This document shows positions 1-9,126 of a DNA stretch of 64,000 bases, piece after piece (positions within the stretch are counted from its first letter, which is position 1; each line of letters starts with the position of its first letter). Location of the stretch: the NCBI GenBank assembly GCA_012026795.1, contig VEPM01000006.1, positions 124,001-188,000 on the forward strand, given 5' to 3'. Below the pieces are notes generated by a model that saw nothing but the letters and a program-made list of their open reading frames with translations, was not told the origin of the DNA and did not search any database. This DNA is from Candidatus Methanoperedens sp. GTDB lineage: Archaea; Halobacteriota; Methanosarcinia; Methanosarcinales; Methanoperedenaceae. The translations under genes and the position numbers were made by a program.

Positions 1-1367
1 AAATAATCCCCGGATTCATCCATGGAGAACTGGTTCAGAAGGCTTCCCGGCACTTCGCCTTTAGTCTTATATTCGATAGCGCCATTTTCAATACCTATTT
101 TCTGGATGACCGTCTTTTCCCTTTCCTGTGCGAGTTTTATTTCATATTCTTCAACTGCTTTCCGGACATCTTCCTGGTATTGTTGTTTTTCTTTTTCCGT
201 CATCCTGTTGAAAGTATCTTCAAGAATGGATGATATTTTATCCCATTTCTCATGCTGGCCAAGGTTACTGTTCTTTATCTCATTTATCTTATTGCGGGCA
301 TCCTGTGGAAGTAGCGGCAAAACCACCTCATAGAACCGTTCCTCACGCTGCGATTCGTAATACAATACGGGCATATTTTTCCTGTAAGTGATGTATATAT
401 TATTCCGGGAAACATACAAATTGTCAGAATAACCCATCATGAATGTCTTCGCATTGATGCTGTCTGTTTTTTTAATATTGATAGAAGCGATCGTATGGAA
501 AACGTAATTCTGTTCCGGATTATCAAAGTAATACACATCAGGGGCCATGATCCTGGCTGACCCTTTTCTTATGACAGGCATATCCACGAAATCATTGTAA
601 TAATAAACCTGATCCTTTGCGATGAAATATACATTATCCCCTATCATCCTTGACTGGAAATAACTGCCACTGACACTGTAATTCGCCACTTCACCGGGAT
701 TTTTCCTGTTTGAGATATCATATACCAGGGCTACTGTTTTCATAGTGTCTCTTGGCCTTGGCATATAATCATATTCCGGAATACCGTAGACAGTATCAGT
801 ATCTTCTATGAAAATTAAGAGCCTGTCGCCATTCACGAATATATCCTTTGGCCTTCCCTCGATCAATGTGGAGGAAAGGATTTTTGATTCAGATGCAGGA
901 AATGCATCCAGGATAACAAGCCTGTTCTGGGCAATAACATAGATATATTTTCCATCGTTCTTCACAAAATCAGCCTCATCCACGCCCTCAACCTGGATAT
1001 TTGTTTTTGAATAAGCCGTTGCTGTGTCCCCGGAAGGGGCTTGAATGCTCTTTGTTTCTCCGTTAGGAACAGCTGCCGCTGGCACGGCCGTTGCCCTTCC
1101 CATTCCTGATTCTGCAATTGCAAGATCCCTTCCCATCCAGAAACCACCGGATGCACCTGTACTTTGCGAACTTGCTTTCAGATATTCCCGCAATTCGTAT
1201 GCTGATGAGAATTTCTTCAATTCCTGAGTTGACCCGGGAATCGTGGAGATTGTAATGTTCCCGGTATTATTTTCCTCATCTATTGTTTTCATGTCCTGCC
1301 AGACGCACCCGCTAAAAATCGCAATGCTTGTCATTAATAATATCAGAATTACTACTTTTTTGTTCAT
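1..1367 (-). CDS. Beta-propeller domain surface lipoprotein (partial)
   Basis: A long open frame reads leftward from an ATG at 1367 and leaves the window at position 1, so the C-terminus is missing (about 455 residues seen). Residues 1-21 form a hydrophobic signal ending in a lipobox-like IFSGC with Cys21, so the protein is probably exported and lipid-anchored. Near residue 125 it carries VEGVDEADFVKNDG, the hallmark opening of the archaeal/bacterial Beta_propel family (PF09826), followed by repeated beta-rich blocks. A charged, helix-like insert rich in Glu, Lys and Gln lies around residues 370-430. The family is known for surface propellers of unknown ligand; no catalytic residue can be assigned. 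Transcription is divergent from the PHP gene. Confidence 0.85.
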   Translation of the reverse strand, partial: MNKKVVILILLMTSIAIFSGCVWQDMKTIDEENNTGNITISTIPGSTQELKKFSSAYELREYLKASSQSTGASGGFWMGRDLAIAESGMGRATAVPAAAVPNGETKSIQAPSGDTATAYSKTNIQVEGVDEADFVKNDGKYIYVIAQNRLVILDAFPASESKILSSTLIEGRPKDIFVNGDRLLIFIEDTDTVYGIPEYDYMPRPRDTMKTVALVYDISNRKNPGEVANYSVSGSYFQSRMIGDNVYFIAKDQVYYYNDFVDMPVIRKGSARIMAPDVYYFDNPEQNYVFHTIASINIKKTDSINAKTFMMGYSDNLYVSRNNIYITYRKNMPVLYYESQREERFYEVVLPLLPQDARNKINEIKNSNLGQHEKWDKISSILEDTFNRMTEKEKQQYQEDVRKAVEEYEIKLAQEREKTVIQKIGIENGAIEYKTKGEVPGSLLNQFSMDESGDY

Positions 1368-1599
1368 TTGCTATCACCTGCTTGATAATATCATACCGCC
1401 TGATGATAAATATATCTTTGACTTCGAATTGAATTGGAGTTATAGATTTACTGATATTTTCCAGTGGAAATCATGGGGTATATGATAATAATCATTATAA
1501 TATGAGTTTCTTGCTATCTCTTAGGAGATGAATTGTCAGGTATATGCAGCAATTCATAGCACAGGTATTTTTTTGTATATCTTAAGAAATACAAGGAAT

Positions 1600-2250
1600 A
1601 TGCGTTTTGACCTGCATATCCATTCAAATCATTCCTCAGACAGCGGATTGACTATCGATGATATCCTGAGAAGGGCTGTGGAAAAGGATCTGGACGGGAT
1701 CGCAATATGCGACCACAATACTATAACCGGGAATTTTCTTGCCCGCAAGCGTGCAAAGGATTTGAATCTTCCATTGATGGTTATTCCTGGCATAGAAGTA
1801 TCAACCACGCAGGGTCATCTTATCGTACTGGGGGCAAGGGGGAGCATTCCCCCGGATCTTTCCCCTCAGGAGACGATCAGTATTGCAAGACAACTCGGAG
1901 GCGTTATAATAGCAGCGCATCCTTTTAAGACCAGGAGCCTGGGTAATGTGAAAGGGCTTGATGTTGATGCAATTGAGACATTCAATTCAAGATGCATATT
2001 CAGGGAGAACAAAAAAGCGGAAAAAATGGCATTGGAGTTAGGAAAACCGCAAGTGGGAGGAAGTGATTCACACATGCTTGCAACGATCGGGATCGGATTT
2101 ACGGAAATAGATGCAGAACCTTTTATGGAATCAGTATTGAAAGCCATCAGGGAAGGCAGAACCCGTCCGGGAGGGAGGATCGTACCTTTATATGTAATTA
2201 TATTCCAGATAATGCGCAGGTTTTTCAGGCGCATGAAAACAATTATTTGA
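1600..2250 (+). CDS. PHP-domain metal-dependent phosphoesterase
   Basis: A 216-residue protein beginning MRFDLHIHSNHS, the first PHP motif, where the two His of HIH bind metal. Further motifs are ICDHNT near residue 45, an IPGIE strand, AAHPF near residue 106 and GGSDSH near residue 150. Together they match PHP phosphoesterases that hydrolyse small phosphate esters or nucleotides; the substrate cannot be read from sequence. I chose the ATG at 1600 because the frame upstream encodes a peptide unlike the family and an AAGG stands just before this start. The C-terminus is hydrophobic and Arg-rich (residues 193-216), which may be a membrane-touching tail. An imperfect inverted repeat (GTATTT at 1565, AAATAC ending at 1592) lies just upstream. 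Confidence 0.85.
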   Translation: MRFDLHIHSNHSSDSGLTIDDILRRAVEKDLDGIAICDHNTITGNFLARKRAKDLNLPLMVIPGIEVSTTQGHLIVLGARGSIPPDLSPQETISIARQLGGVIIAAHPFKTRSLGNVKGLDVDAIETFNSRCIFRENKKAEKMALELGKPQVGGSDSHMLATIGIGFTEIDAEPFMESVLKAIREGRTRPGGRIVPLYVIIFQIMRRFFRRMKTII

Positions 2251-2254
2251 TAGT

Positions 2255-2338
2255 ATGCAAAAGCTACCAAAAGCAAATCAGGATTTACCGTTGCAAGAGG
2301 TACTTAAAAAGATAAAAGAAAGTAAAAAATATAAATAG
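2255..2338 (+). CDS. 27-codon ORF after the PHP gene, possibly a remnant
   Basis: A short frame starting 4 bases after the PHP stop codon, MQKLPKANQDLPLQEVLKK at its start, then IKESKKYK and stop. It could be a minor translated peptide or the leftover N-terminus of a larger gene. No recognisable domain and no strong ribosome binding site are visible, so this is a weak call. Confidence 0.2.
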   Translation: MQKLPKANQDLPLQEVLKKIKESKKYK

Positions 2339-2361
2339 TATGAATCACTAATAATTATCTT

Positions 2362-2643
2362 ATGAAAGTAGTTTTCAGAATAATTGGCTCCGAAGAAGAC
2401 CTCAAAGATATTGAAGGGAAAGAAGAAAATGTACATTTCTGTTTCAGGCCATCTGAAAAAAACATATTCGAACTGGTAAACAAAGCGGAAAAGTTAAAAA
2501 GAATACAGTTGCCGTCATCTTACCAGAAAACAATATCTAATACTACAAAAACGCTTTTAAAAATGAAAAATATAAAATTGTTAACAGGGGATATCTGGGG
2601 TCACAGGACAGACATTGACAGGTTTGCAGAGATAGAAGTTTAA
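2362..2643 (+). CDS. Small conserved-looking protein of unknown function
   Basis: A 93-residue soluble protein with balanced charge, starting MKVVFRIIGSEEDLKD. It has an alternating strand/helix look, no cysteine pairs beyond a single Cys, no signal and no membrane segment. I do not recognise the family. It follows the PHP gene on the same strand, but with 111 bases between and an AT-rich stretch (AAATATAAATAG around 2328) that could be its own promoter. Codon use is like that of neighbouring genes. Confidence 0.6.
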   Translation: MKVVFRIIGSEEDLKDIEGKEENVHFCFRPSEKNIFELVNKAEKLKRIQLPSSYQKTISNTTKTLLKMKNIKLLTGDIWGHRTDIDRFAEIEV

Positions 2644-2689
2644 ATCAGGAAATGAAGGGACTCATTTTATGATATAGTGTCAACTATGG

Positions 2690-3289
2690 TCAAAAAATGG
2701 TTTTTTCATCCCTTTTTGTTGCTACTATGACCAGAAGTATCTCAAAACTAATTCTCTCTGTGTTCTTTTCTTTTATATCATAACCCAGTTCTTTCATCTT
2801 TGATTTTACTTCTCCTATTCCCGTGAATGAGGAAAGAAGAATAATTATCCGCCCATTGTCTTCAAGATGATGTACAGCATCCTCAATGAACCGGTTAATT
2901 ATTTGCCTGCCATCGTATCCCCCGTCCAGTGCAATATTTATCCAGTCGTTCGTCCTTTCAGATTCATTAGTAGGAAGATAAGGCGGATTGAATATTATTA
3001 TGTCAAATTTCCCCCTGATACAGTTCAATAAATCACCCCTTATTGCTTCAACTCCGTTGTCTCTTGTGCATGCTGCCGCATAAGGATTTATATCGATACC
3101 TGTGATCCTTGCATTTGTATTTTTCTTAATAACAGCTGAGATTATACCGCTTCCGCAGCCCACTTCCAAAATCCGCTCCGAACCTTTTATCTCATCCAGA
3201 GCTGCCTCTGCCAGCAGAAAAGAATCTTCTGCAGGTTCATAAACGTGGTGATTTGCTTTGATAATTGTATTTTTATAGTAAATATTCAT
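2690..3289 (-). CDS. HemK2/Mtq2-like protein-glutamine methyltransferase
   Basis: A 199-residue class I SAM-dependent methyltransferase. The SAM loop reads VGCGSG (residues 43-48), the acidic ribose-binding strand is GIDINP (64-69) and the catalytic NPPY is at 101-104. The N-terminal VYEPAEDSFLL is typical of the HemK2/PrmC-related archaeal and eukaryotic group that methylates the glutamine of the GGQ motif in the translation termination factor aRF1/eRF1. Length fits the short HemK2 form without the PrmC N-terminal domain. It converges with the 93-residue gene and diverges from cdhA. Assignment to aRF1 is from family knowledge, not seen here. Confidence 0.85.
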   Translation of the reverse strand: MNIYYKNTIIKANHHVYEPAEDSFLLAEAALDEIKGSERILEVGCGSGIISAVIKKNTNARITGIDINPYAAACTRDNGVEAIRGDLLNCIRGKFDIIIFNPPYLPTNESERTNDWINIALDGGYDGRQIINRFIEDAVHHLEDNGRIIILLSSFTGIGEVKSKMKELGYDIKEKNTERISFEILLVIVATKRDEKTIF

Positions 3290-3374
3290 TGACCGGGTTC
3301 TGATTGTTTTTTTATATGATAATATTAATGGTTTTTACCAAATATTTAAAAAAATATAATGGATGATGATGATA

Positions 3375-3387
3375 AAATATAAATATA
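3375..3387 (+). promoter_or_regulatory. Candidate TATA box upstream of cdhA
   Basis: An A/T block reading AAATATAAATATA in the 234-base gap before cdhA. If used, transcription would start near 3412 and leave a leader of about 110 bases. Long cdh leaders are known from Methanosarcina; the exact start here is inference. A second AT-rich stretch near 3340 could serve the methyltransferase on the other strand. Confidence 0.35.
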
Positions 3388-3523
3388 GCGATGCGAATTA
3401 TGATATAATCAATTAAAAAAAAATAGAAGGATTCAAAGAGCATTGGTAAATTATAATAGCATCTGAGGTAGTGAGGATAGGAGAAAAAATCATTCAAATA
3501 TTTGTAATCAGCGGAGAAAATAA

Positions 3524-5896
3524 ATGACCCTAAAGAAAGGAAGTTTTGTAATAGAAGGATTGGAGAATGTCCAGATAAACATAGGTAAAGTGGGCGCAGA
3601 AGAAGAACAAATTGCGCAAGGGCCCACGCCCAGACCAGAAATCATTGGTCTTCGGGACTGGGATTATCGTGTTATTGACCGGTATAACCCGGTTTATACA
3701 CCGACAGGCGATACATGTGATTTCTGCACATACGGTAAATGTGATCTTACAGGGAATAAGGAGGGAGCGTGCGGGATAGACCTGGAGGGACAGTCGGCGC
3801 GGCAGGCGCTGATGACAAGTATTATGGGTGCTGCATGCCACTCAGCCCATGGGAGACATCTCCTGAACTATCTCATAAAGAAGTACGGGGAAGATTTTAA
3901 AATTGATGTCGGGCCAAGTAACCTGCAGGCACCTCTTACTGAAACAATAATGGGAATACAACCAAAAACAATCGGTGATTTCCGTCCTGTCCTTGATTAT
4001 GTGGAAGAGCAGCTAACACAGCTCATTGCTACTACAAATACAGGCCAGGAAGGGGCAGCGCGGGACTTTGAGTCCAAGGCCCTTCATGCAGGAATGCTTG
4101 ATCTTCTTGGTATGGAAGTCGCAGATATCATCCAGATTTCATGCCTCGGATTCCCAAAATCAGATGAAAAAGCCCCGATGGCCGATATCGGAATGGGAAT
4201 ACTTGATCCCAAAAAACCCGTAGTTATATGTGTGGGGCATAATATTGCGGCGCCTGCGTACATTCTTGATAATATGGACAGGAACGGGCAATTCGATAAA
4301 ATAGAGATCGCAGGATTGTGCTGCACAGCCCACGACATGACGCGTTATAACAAAACTGCAAAGATCATCGGTTCCATGAGCAAGGAACTTAAATATATCA
4401 GGTCAGGAATACCCGATGTCCTGGTCACTGACGAACAATGTGTCAGGGCAGATGTATTAAAGGAAGCACAAAAACTTCATATTCCTGTCATTGCCACGAA
4501 TGAAAAAATCACTTACGGATTACCGGACAGGTCAAATGACAGCGTGGATGCGATCATCGATGACCTTGTGAGTGGAAAGCAGCCAGGCGCAGTGCTTCTC
4601 GATTTTGAAAAGATCGGGGAACTTGTCCCGAAACTTGCTATGAAGATGGGGCCGATAAGGAAAGCCAAAGGATTAACTGCGCTTCCGGATGATGAGGAAT
4701 TCAAGAAACTTGTTGCAAAATGTACAAAATGTCTCCAGTGCACACGCGACTGCCCGGAGAGCCTCCCGATTTCGGATGCCATGGCGGCTGCGGTAAAAGG
4801 CGACCTTTCGCTTTTTGAGATACTCCATGACAGATGCGTTGGATGCGGACGATGTGATTACAGCTGCCCTTCTGACATACCTGTATTGAATGTGATCGAG
4901 AAAGCTTCACAGCGTGTGATAAGAGAAGAAAAAGGTAAAATGCGGATCGGGAGAGGACAGATCGGCGACCCTGAGATCCGTGAGGAGGGGCGCAATCTTG
5001 TCCTTGGAACAACGCCGGGAGTGCTTGCTTTTGTAGGATGCGGCAATTACCCGGACGGCACGAAGGATGTTTATGATATTGTTGAAGAGATGATACAGCG
5101 CAGTTATATTATAATTACTTCGGGCTGCTCTGCCATGGATGTGGGAATGTTCAAAGATAAAGAAGGGAAGACCCTTTATGAGCGCTATCCCGGAAGATTC
5201 GTCAAAGGCAACCTTCTTAACACGGGTTCGTGCGTTTCAAATGCCCACATAGCTGCCACAACAATAAAAGTGGCTTCGATATTTGCAGGAAGAAAAACAA
5301 AAGGCAACTGGGAAGAAATTGCGGATTACGTCCTGAACAGGGTTGGAGCCGTTGGGATAGCCTGGGGGGCTTATTCCCAGAAAGCATTCGCTATCGGAAC
5401 CGGCTGCAACAGGCTTGGTATCCCCGTGGTTGTAGGGCCTCACGGAACCAAATACAGGAGAGCTTTTATCGGCAAACCTTACAGGAAAGAGACCTGGAAT
5501 GTTCTTGATGGAAGAGACGGTTCAGTCATCAATGTCGAGCCTGCACCCGAACATCTCATGATAACGGCAGAGACAAAGGATGAACTCATGCCGCTTCTTG
5601 CCAAACTATGTTTCAGGCCAAGCGATAACAGTCTTGGACGTGCAATAAAACTCACCCATTATATTGAATTGAGCGAAAAATACCTGAAAAAGATGCCGGA
5701 TGACTGGCATATTTATGTGCGAAATGAAGCGGACCTTCCGGTAGCTAAAAGGGAGCAACTTATGAAACTGCTGGAAGAAAAGGGATGGAAGATCGATTGG
5801 GAGAAAAAGAAAATACTTGAAGGGCCGCTCAGGAAAGTTGATGTTTCATTCCAGCCCACTAATGTTCCCCGCCTGTGCAAGGAGGTCAAAAAATGA
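3524..5896 (+). CDS. cdhA: CO dehydrogenase/acetyl-CoA synthase alpha subunit
   Basis: A 790-residue Ni-Fe-S CO dehydrogenase that interconverts CO2 and CO within the archaeal acetyl-CoA decarbonylase/synthase complex. N-terminal cysteines ([20 protein letters not shown]) hold the bridging Fe-S clusters, the AACHSAHG motif follows, and two ferredoxin-type motifs are visible: [13 protein letters not shown] near residue 407 and [12 protein letters not shown] near 446. Downstream Cys and His residues ([23 protein letters not shown]) supply the catalytic C cluster. Length is as expected for CdhA. The stop overlaps the cdhB start as ATGA. In this lineage the complex serves autotrophic or acetate metabolism in the cytoplasm. 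Confidence 0.97.
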   Translation: MTLKKGSFVIEGLENVQINIGKVGAEEEQIAQGPTPRPEIIGLRDWDYRVIDRYNPVYTPTGDTCDFCTYGKCDLTGNKEGACGIDLEGQSARQALMTSIMGAACHSAHGRHLLNYLIKKYGEDFKIDVGPSNLQAPLTETIMGIQPKTIGDFRPVLDYVEEQLTQLIATTNTGQEGAARDFESKALHAGMLDLLGMEVADIIQISCLGFPKSDEKAPMADIGMGILDPKKPVVICVGHNIAAPAYILDNMDRNGQFDKIEIAGLCCTAHDMTRYNKTAKIIGSMSKELKYIRSGIPDVLVTDEQCVRADVLKEAQKLHIPVIATNEKITYGLPDRSNDSVDAIIDDLVSGKQPGAVLLDFEKIGELVPKLAMKMGPIRKAKGLTALPDDEEFKKLVAKCTKCLQCTRDCPESLPISDAMAAAVKGDLSLFEILHDRCVGCGRCDYSCPSDIPVLNVIEKASQRVIREEKGKMRIGRGQIGDPEIREEGRNLVLGTTPGVLAFVGCGNYPDGTKDVYDIVEEMIQRSYIIITSGCSAMDVGMFKDKEGKTLYERYPGRFVKGNLLNTGSCVSNAHIAATTIKVASIFAGRKTKGNWEEIADYVLNRVGAVGIAWGAYSQKAFAIGTGCNRLGIPVVVGPHGTKYRRAFIGKPYRKETWNVLDGRDGSVINVEPAPEHLMITAETKDELMPLLAKLCFRPSDNSLGRAIKLTHYIELSEKYLKKMPDDWHIYVRNEADLPVAKREQLMKLLEEKGWKIDWEKKKILEGPLRKVDVSFQPTNVPRLCKEVKK

Positions 5897-6444
5897 ACGC
5901 AAAGAAACAGGAAGAAAAGGTAATCGACACCACCCGCCAGGCTGTGCCTTACCAGACAGGCAATATTCCCGGACCCGAAATGGCTCGCGCAGTGATGCCG
6001 GCAGTTCCCGGAAAAATGCTTGCAAAGGCAAAACGCCCTCTGTTGATCGTGGGTTCAAAGATCGATTCTGAAGAAGTATTAGCGCGGGTCGTCACAATGG
6101 GAAAAGCCGGGATACAAATAGCTTCTGTCGGTGACTCTTATAAATATCTCGCTGATAAGGGACTTAATGCGCATTATATGAATATGCATGCGCTTGCATC
6201 ATATCTTTGCGACCCCCGGTGGCCGGGATTTGATGGAAAAGGAGGGTATGACCTTGTTGTATTTTTCGGAATAACCTACTATTACGCATCCCAGGCCATA
6301 TCTGCTCTTAAGAATTTCTCAAATATTAAAGTAATTTCCATAGATAAATACTATCATCCGAATGCGGATATGTCATTCGGTAATCTCAAGCAGGACGTGT
6401 TCATTGCAGCACTTGATGAAGTTATAGCCCAGTTACCAAAATAA
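5893..6444 (+). CDS. cdhB: CO dehydrogenase/acetyl-CoA synthase epsilon subunit
   Basis: A 183-residue CdhB, the small partner of CdhA in the alpha2-epsilon2 CO dehydrogenase component. It has a Rossmann-like fold of the DHS/transhydrogenase type: [11 protein letters not shown] near residue 45 and [16 protein letters not shown] near 120. The start at 5893 is preferred over one six codons upstream because AAGGAGGT stands just upstream at 5879 and gives an ATGA overlap with cdhA, indicating translational coupling. The role of epsilon is structural and possibly in electron transfer. Confidence 0.95.
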   Translation: MNAKKQEEKVIDTTRQAVPYQTGNIPGPEMARAVMPAVPGKMLAKAKRPLLIVGSKIDSEEVLARVVTMGKAGIQIASVGDSYKYLADKGLNAHYMNMHALASYLCDPRWPGFDGKGGYDLVVFFGITYYYASQAISALKNFSNIKVISIDKYYHPNADMSFGNLKQDVFIAALDEVIAQLPK

Positions 6445-6484
6445 TATATTAAATAATAAAATTAACAGAAAAAGGACGATAATT

Positions 6485-7903
6485 ATGGCAAACGAATTTC
6501 CCTTTGAAATCTCACCTATGTTTGAGGGTGAACGTGTACGGAAAGATGATATGTTTGTTGAACTCGCAGGTCCCAAATCGCGTGGGTTTGAGCTTGTAAG
6601 GGCAGCAGGAGTAGACGAGGTAGAGGACGGAAAATTTACTCTTATTGGTCCTGACCTCTCCCAGATGGAGGAAGGCTCGCGCCATCCTTATGCGATGATA
6701 TACCGGGTTGCAGGAAAACTTGTGGAACCTGACCTTGAAGCGATCGTGGAGAGGCGGAACCACGATTTCCAGAATTATATACAGGGTTATATGCATCTTA
6801 ACCAGCGGTATGATGTGTGGGTGAGGATAAACAAGGATGCTATTAAGAAGGGTCTTACATCTTTCGAGCAGATAGCTAAAGCCACAATGATGCTTTTTAA
6901 GAATGAATTATCTTTTATTGAGAAGATCGATGCAACATATATAACCGATCCTGGTGAAGTAGATAAACGAAGAGAAGAAGCAATAAAGATATATGAGGCA
7001 AGAGATGCAAGGACCCGCGGCCTTCATGACGAGGACGTGGATGTGTTCTATGGCTGCACATTATGCCAGAGTTTTGCCCCGACAAATGCATGCGTTGTTA
7101 CACCTGACAGGATATCCCTGTGCGGGGCTATCAACTGGTTTGACGGCCGCGCCGCAGCAAAGGTTGATCCCGAAGGACCTCAGTTCGCTATTCCAAAAGG
7201 CGAAGTGATCGACGCGATAGGTGGGGAATATTCAGGCGTGAACGAGAAGGCTGTAGCGCTATCGGGCGGTGAATATTCGCGCATCAAGATACATTCTTTC
7301 TTCGAATACCCGCATACAAGCTGCGGATGCTTTGAAGTAGTAGGATTTTATATTCCTGAAGTGGATGGAATAGGATGGGTTGACAGGGATTTCACAGGCA
7401 TTGCCCCTAACGGCCTTGCTTTCTCAACAATGGCTGGACAGACAGGCGGCGGTAAACAGATCATAGGTTTCCTCGGGGTTGGCGTGAATTATTTCCGCTC
7501 GCCAAAATTCATTCAGCCTGATGGCGGATGGAAGCGGGTCGTATGGATGCCAAAGAACCTGAAAGAGAAGATAAAAGCAGATATTCCTCCCGAACTTGTT
7601 GATAAATTACCAACTGAAGAAAATGCTAATGATCTTAAGACCTTAAAAGAGTTCCTTGAGAAAAGCCAGCACCCGATAATGGAGCGCTGGAAAACAGAGG
7701 CTGCTGCCCCTGAAGCAGAAGCAACATCCGAGACCCAGGCAGTGCCCGGCGGATGGTCAATGCCTATGTCTATGCCTTCCATGCCTGCCGGGATGCCCTT
7801 GATGCCGATGCAATTTGGCGGCGGGGACGGAGGAGTGAAGCTGAGTTTCAAAAATGCCAGGATATCTATTGATCGCATTGTGTTCAAGAAAACAGAGAAA
7901 TGA
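6485..7903 (+). CDS. cdhC: Acetyl-CoA synthase beta subunit
   Basis: A 472-residue CdhC, which makes or splits the C-C bond of acetyl-CoA at its Ni-Ni-[4Fe-4S] A cluster. A-cluster cysteines are visible in YGCTLCQSFAPTNACVV near residue 190 and in HTSCGCFE near 278. The C-terminus is a Met/Pro/Gly-rich linker (about residues 425-450) followed by a short conserved strand segment, as known for archaeal CdhC, which lacks the extra N-terminal domains of bacterial AcsB. AAAGGACG upstream is a plausible binding site. It is 40 bases from cdhB and belongs to the same transcript, and ends before a hairpin at 7908. Confidence 0.96.
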   Translation: MANEFPFEISPMFEGERVRKDDMFVELAGPKSRGFELVRAAGVDEVEDGKFTLIGPDLSQMEEGSRHPYAMIYRVAGKLVEPDLEAIVERRNHDFQNYIQGYMHLNQRYDVWVRINKDAIKKGLTSFEQIAKATMMLFKNELSFIEKIDATYITDPGEVDKRREEAIKIYEARDARTRGLHDEDVDVFYGCTLCQSFAPTNACVVTPDRISLCGAINWFDGRAAAKVDPEGPQFAIPKGEVIDAIGGEYSGVNEKAVALSGGEYSRIKIHSFFEYPHTSCGCFEVVGFYIPEVDGIGWVDRDFTGIAPNGLAFSTMAGQTGGGKQIIGFLGVGVNYFRSPKFIQPDGGWKRVVWMPKNLKEKIKADIPPELVDKLPTEENANDLKTLKEFLEKSQHPIMERWKTEAAAPEAEATSETQAVPGGWSMPMSMPSMPAGMPLMPMQFGGGDGGVKLSFKNARISIDRIVFKKTEK

Positions 7904-7907
7904 AGCC

Positions 7908-7941
7908 GCGCTAACTGATCTTAGCGCCCTTTTCGTTCTTT
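7908..7941 (+). terminator. Terminator-like hairpin after cdhC
   Basis: Perfect 7-bp arms GCGCTAA (7908-7914) and TTAGCGC (7921-7927) with a 6-base loop, followed by the pyrimidine-rich CCTTTTCGTTCTTT. It begins 4 bases after the cdhC stop. This looks like an intrinsic terminator or attenuator and could lower read-through into DUF2283 and cooC. Confidence 0.5.
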
Positions 7942-7944
7942 GCG

Positions 7945-8107
7945 GTATCACTTACGAATCCTGAAGCTGTTCTCGATAGTAAAGGTGATGTTAAATCGTC
8001 CATAAACTTATTAAAGATAAGCTACTAAGAACTGTTTATAAATCAGAAAACGATATTTTGGTAATTGTAACTGCTTATTATACACATCCAGAAAGATACG
8101 AGGAATA
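7945..8107 (+). pseudogene. Broken DUF4258-like gene
   Basis: Two adjacent reading frames together read like a DUF4258 protein: SLTNPEAVLDSKGDVKSS from 7948 in one frame and HKLIKDKLLRTVYKS followed by VIVTAYYTHPERYEE from 8001 in another. The switch needs one small insertion or deletion near 7996-8001. The usual N-terminal half is missing or unreadable. DUF4258 genes commonly sit just before DUF2283 genes, as here (stop 3 bases before the next ATG), and the two are thought to be a toxin-antitoxin-like pair. The call rests on pattern recognition. Confidence 0.6.
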
Positions 8108-8110
8108 AGA

Positions 8111-8323
8111 ATGAAAATAACATATGACCCTGATGCAGATGCTATGAATATAAAATTTCAGTCTGGAAAATATAATATAAGCAAAGAAATAGCAGATGGA
8201 ATTATTGTAGATTATACAAAAGATGGGAAAGTTATTTCCATAGAAATCCTAGATGCATCGAAAAGAATGCCCAAGAAAAGCATAGAAGATATTACTATTG
8301 GCATGATGGTAAAAGCAGCTTGA
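8111..8323 (+). CDS. DUF2283 family protein
   Basis: A 70-residue protein starting MKITYDPDADAMNIKF, with ADGIIVDYTKDGKVISIEIL in the middle: the standard DUF2283 (PF10049) signature. The family is small, beta-rich, of unproven function, and often the downstream partner of DUF4258. GAGGAATAAG precedes the start. Here the partner upstream is broken, so this may be an orphan antitoxin-like protein. It lies between cdhC and cooC on the same strand and ends 38 bases before cooC. Confidence 0.85.
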   Translation: MKITYDPDADAMNIKFQSGKYNISKEIADGIIVDYTKDGKVISIEILDASKRMPKKSIEDITIGMMVKAA

Positions 8324-8361
8324 TGATTTATTTTAAGTTTCAACATGTAATTATCAAACAC

Positions 8362-9111
8362 ATGAAAATTATAGCAATAACAGGAAAAGGCGGCACCGGC
8401 AAAACAGCCGTAGCAGGAATGCTGATCAGGCATATATCAAAAAAGAACAAGACCCTTCTTGCAATAGATGCAGACCCTGACTCAAACCTGCCCGATGTGC
8501 TGGGTGTAAAAGTTGAAAAAACCATCGGCGATATGCGCGAATTCATGCTTCAGGAGCGGGATAAGCTGCCTCCTGATACAAATAAGGAGAGCCTGCTTGA
8601 ATCAAAGGTTTATGAGGTCCTCTGCGAGATGCCGCGTTACGACCTTCTTGTTATGGGGCGGCCTGAGGGTTCAGGTTGTTACTGCTTTGCAAATAATCTT
8701 CTTCGCGGTATAATGGATAAGATCCTTAAGAATTATGATGTCACGATTATCGATACTGCGGCAGGGCTTGAGCACCTCTCCCGCAGGATCATCCGCGATG
8801 TTGATGAACTTCTTGTAGTCACTGATGGCTCACGCCGCGGCCTCCAGACCGCACAGCGTATACGGGAGCTTGCAAAATCACTTGACCTGAAGGTTAAACA
8901 AATGCATGTGATCGCGAATAAGGTTACACCGCAAAACCAGGCGCAGATAGAGGAATATGCGCGTGAATTAAAGATGGATCTTATAGGAATTGTGCCTTTT
9001 GATGAGGTGCTTGCGAAATTTGATCTTGAGGGAAGGCCGCTTGCCGGATTGCCGGAGGATTCCAGGGCGATAATAGCAACAGCAGAAATTGCAAAGAAGA
9101 TGGGATTCTAA
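8362..9111 (+). CDS. cooC: CooC-type nickel insertion ATPase for CO dehydrogenase
   Basis: A 249-residue MinD/SIMIBI-class ATPase that matures the Ni-containing C cluster of CO dehydrogenase using ATP. The deviant Walker A GKGGTGKT is at residues 8-15, the DADPDSNLP switch near 37, and the dimer-interface cysteines appear in GSGCYCFANN, the CxC motif that binds nickel in CooC. IIDTAAGLEHLSRR is the second switch. The ATG at 8362 is preferred; the longer frame upstream encodes a peptide not found in the family. Its position after cdhABC supports the role. No cdhD or cdhE follows, and the next gene is on the other strand. Confidence 0.93.
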   Translation: MKIIAITGKGGTGKTAVAGMLIRHISKKNKTLLAIDADPDSNLPDVLGVKVEKTIGDMREFMLQERDKLPPDTNKESLLESKVYEVLCEMPRYDLLVMGRPEGSGCYCFANNLLRGIMDKILKNYDVTIIDTAAGLEHLSRRIIRDVDELLVVTDGSRRGLQTAQRIRELAKSLDLKVKQMHVIANKVTPQNQAQIEEYARELKMDLIGIVPFDEVLAKFDLEGRPLAGLPEDSRAIIATAEIAKKMGF

Positions 9112-9126
9112 GAATTCATTCTTCTA

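Noticed and set aside
3312-3497. 61-codon minus-strand frame in the cdhA upstream region
   Set aside because: Very rich in Tyr, Phe and Ile as expected from AT-rich intergenic DNA; no start signals and no likeness to proteins.
7740-7850. Met/Pro/Gly-rich repeat at the end of CdhC as a possible new domain
   Set aside because: Flexible Met/Gly-rich linkers before the last segment are an established trait of archaeal CdhC.
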